A stretch of DNA of 7,020 bases, from contig DNHM01000472.1 of NCBI GenBank assembly GCA_003485885.1, positions 1 through 7,020 on the forward strand, written 5' to 3'. The translations under genes and the position numbers were made by a program. Of this stretch, positions 6,449 through 7,020 are shown one piece after another (position 1 is the first letter of the stretch; each line of letters begins with the position of its first letter). This DNA comes from Acidimicrobiaceae bacterium (GTDB taxonomy: Bacteria > Actinomycetota > Acidimicrobiia > Acidimicrobiales > UBA10347). The notes below the pieces were generated by a model. That model did not search any database, was not told the origin of the DNA, and was given only the letters and a program-made list of their open reading frames with translations.

Positions 6449-7020
6449 TCCTGCGGGTCCAGCTCGGTGACGGTGGCCACGATGGTGCGGCGGCTCCCAT
6501 CACGGGTCACCGTGAGTACGGCATCCTCGCCGGGCTCGGCGTTCTGCAGCTGGCGATGAAGCGACGCCGCATCGACAATCGGATCACCGTCGAATGAGTC
6601 GATCAAGTCGCCGTTTCGCAGTCCAGCCCGAGCTGCAGGAGACCCCTCGACGACAGAGGTGACAACGACCATGTCCGTGGCGGCTTCGTGGCTCACGACC
6701 AACCCGAGCCAGTTGTGTGCGGTCCGACCCGAAGTGATTAAGTCGACGGTGACCTGTTCGAGCATCCAAGCCCGGGCGCCATGGCGGTTCGTTCCGTTGC
6801 CGATGATCATGGCGATGACAGCGCCGGTGTCGTCGATAATTGCGGAACCAGGGACGGCGACTGACTGTTCGACTTCGAGCAACGGTGACGTGACACTGAT
6901 GACTTCGCCGATAGCGATCGAGTCATGATCGTGGTCGAGCGCAAGTGCGTATTGGCCGTCTCGCAGGTCGGCGCCAGCATCGAGTGACACCGAGGGCCAG
7001 TCGATGCTTTCGATTTGGAT
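6445..7020 (-). CDS. HtrA-like trypsin-fold/PDZ protein, 5' end outside window, probable degenerate active site
   Basis: The frame is open from the right edge (7020) to TAA at 6447-6445, giving 191 visible codons. An internal GTG at 6990 is unlikely to be the start because the frame continues upstream without a stop. Residues are numbered here from that GTG. The first part (about 12-63) resembles the last strands of an HtrA/S1C protease domain, with IGEVISV followed by DDTGAVIAMI, the strand after the catalytic loop. The catalytic GNSGGP motif is not there; the aligned bases 6823-6855 encode VPGSAIIDDTG. A PDZ domain follows (about 94-173): WLGLVV binding loop, VVVTSVVEGSPAARAGLRNGDLI, then a terminal strand with TVTRDGSRRTI. 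PDZ domains in this family bind C-terminal peptides in the envelope. Localisation cannot be judged without the N-terminus. It may be a pseudoprotease or a scaffold. Confidence 0.8.
   Translation of the reverse strand: MQIESIDWPSVSLDAGADLRDGQYALALDHDHDSIAIGEVISVTSPLLEVEQSVAVPGSAIIDDTGAVIAMIIGNGTNRHGARAWMLEQVTVDLITSGRTAHNWLGLVVSHEAATDMVVVTSVVEGSPAARAGLRNGDLIDSFDGDPIVDAASLHRQLQNAEPGEDAVLTVTRDGSRRTIVATVTELDPQE

Noticed and set aside
1..7020. Defence island, mobile element, CRISPR, tRNA/rRNA or other novel multi-gene system
   Set aside because: I saw no transposase or integrase motifs, terminal or long direct repeats, regularly spaced repeats, or tRNA/rRNA-like sequence. The genes are recognisable chromosomal families in mixed orientation without signs of transfer.

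Overview
The window is ordinary-looking chromosomal DNA from a fairly GC-rich bacterium, almost certainly an actinomycetota member. The evidence is a SenX3/RegX3-type two-component pair, a DUF2342 zinc-metalloprotease-like protein (a family concentrated in Actinobacteria), GTG starts, and tight gene packing. The combination of families and a moderate GC content for an actinobacterium suggest an Acidimicrobiia-like lineage (Ilumatobacter/Microthrix relatives), but that placement is an inference and no marker gene here proves it.

Layout. Positions 1-114 are the 3' end of a plus-strand gene that enters from the left and is not securely recognised. One base after its stop begins a SenX3-like sensor kinase (116-1351), whose stop overlaps the start of a RegX3-like OmpR-family regulator (1351-2076). 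A gene-poor gap of about 240 bases follows. Next is an MFS-type membrane transporter with a long proline-rich, acidic cytoplasmic tail (start most likely 2321, end 4042). It converges with a minus-strand DUF2342 protein (4085-5344). A 76-base divergent intergenic region then separates that gene from a plus-strand extended-SDR (NAD-dependent epimerase-like) gene (5421-6440). The SDR gene runs tail-to-tail, 4 bases apart, into a minus-strand HtrA-like protein with a PDZ domain (6445-7020) that continues past the right edge.

Functionally, the kinase and regulator form a self-contained signalling unit, by homology a phosphate-starvation or envelope-stress sensor. Nothing in the window ties the other genes to it: they are on separate transcripts in alternating orientations. 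I see no mobile element, CRISPR array, RNA gene, defence system or other evident novel multi-gene system.

The points most worth a second look are protein-level. The SDR has Phe in place of the catalytic Tyr and carries a C-terminal hydrophobic anchor. The PDZ protein appears to have lost the GNSGG catalytic-serine motif. The DUF2342 protein has a methionine-rich insert and a possible loss of a conserved Glu. The divergent promoter region may carry back-to-back -10 elements sharing one TA step.
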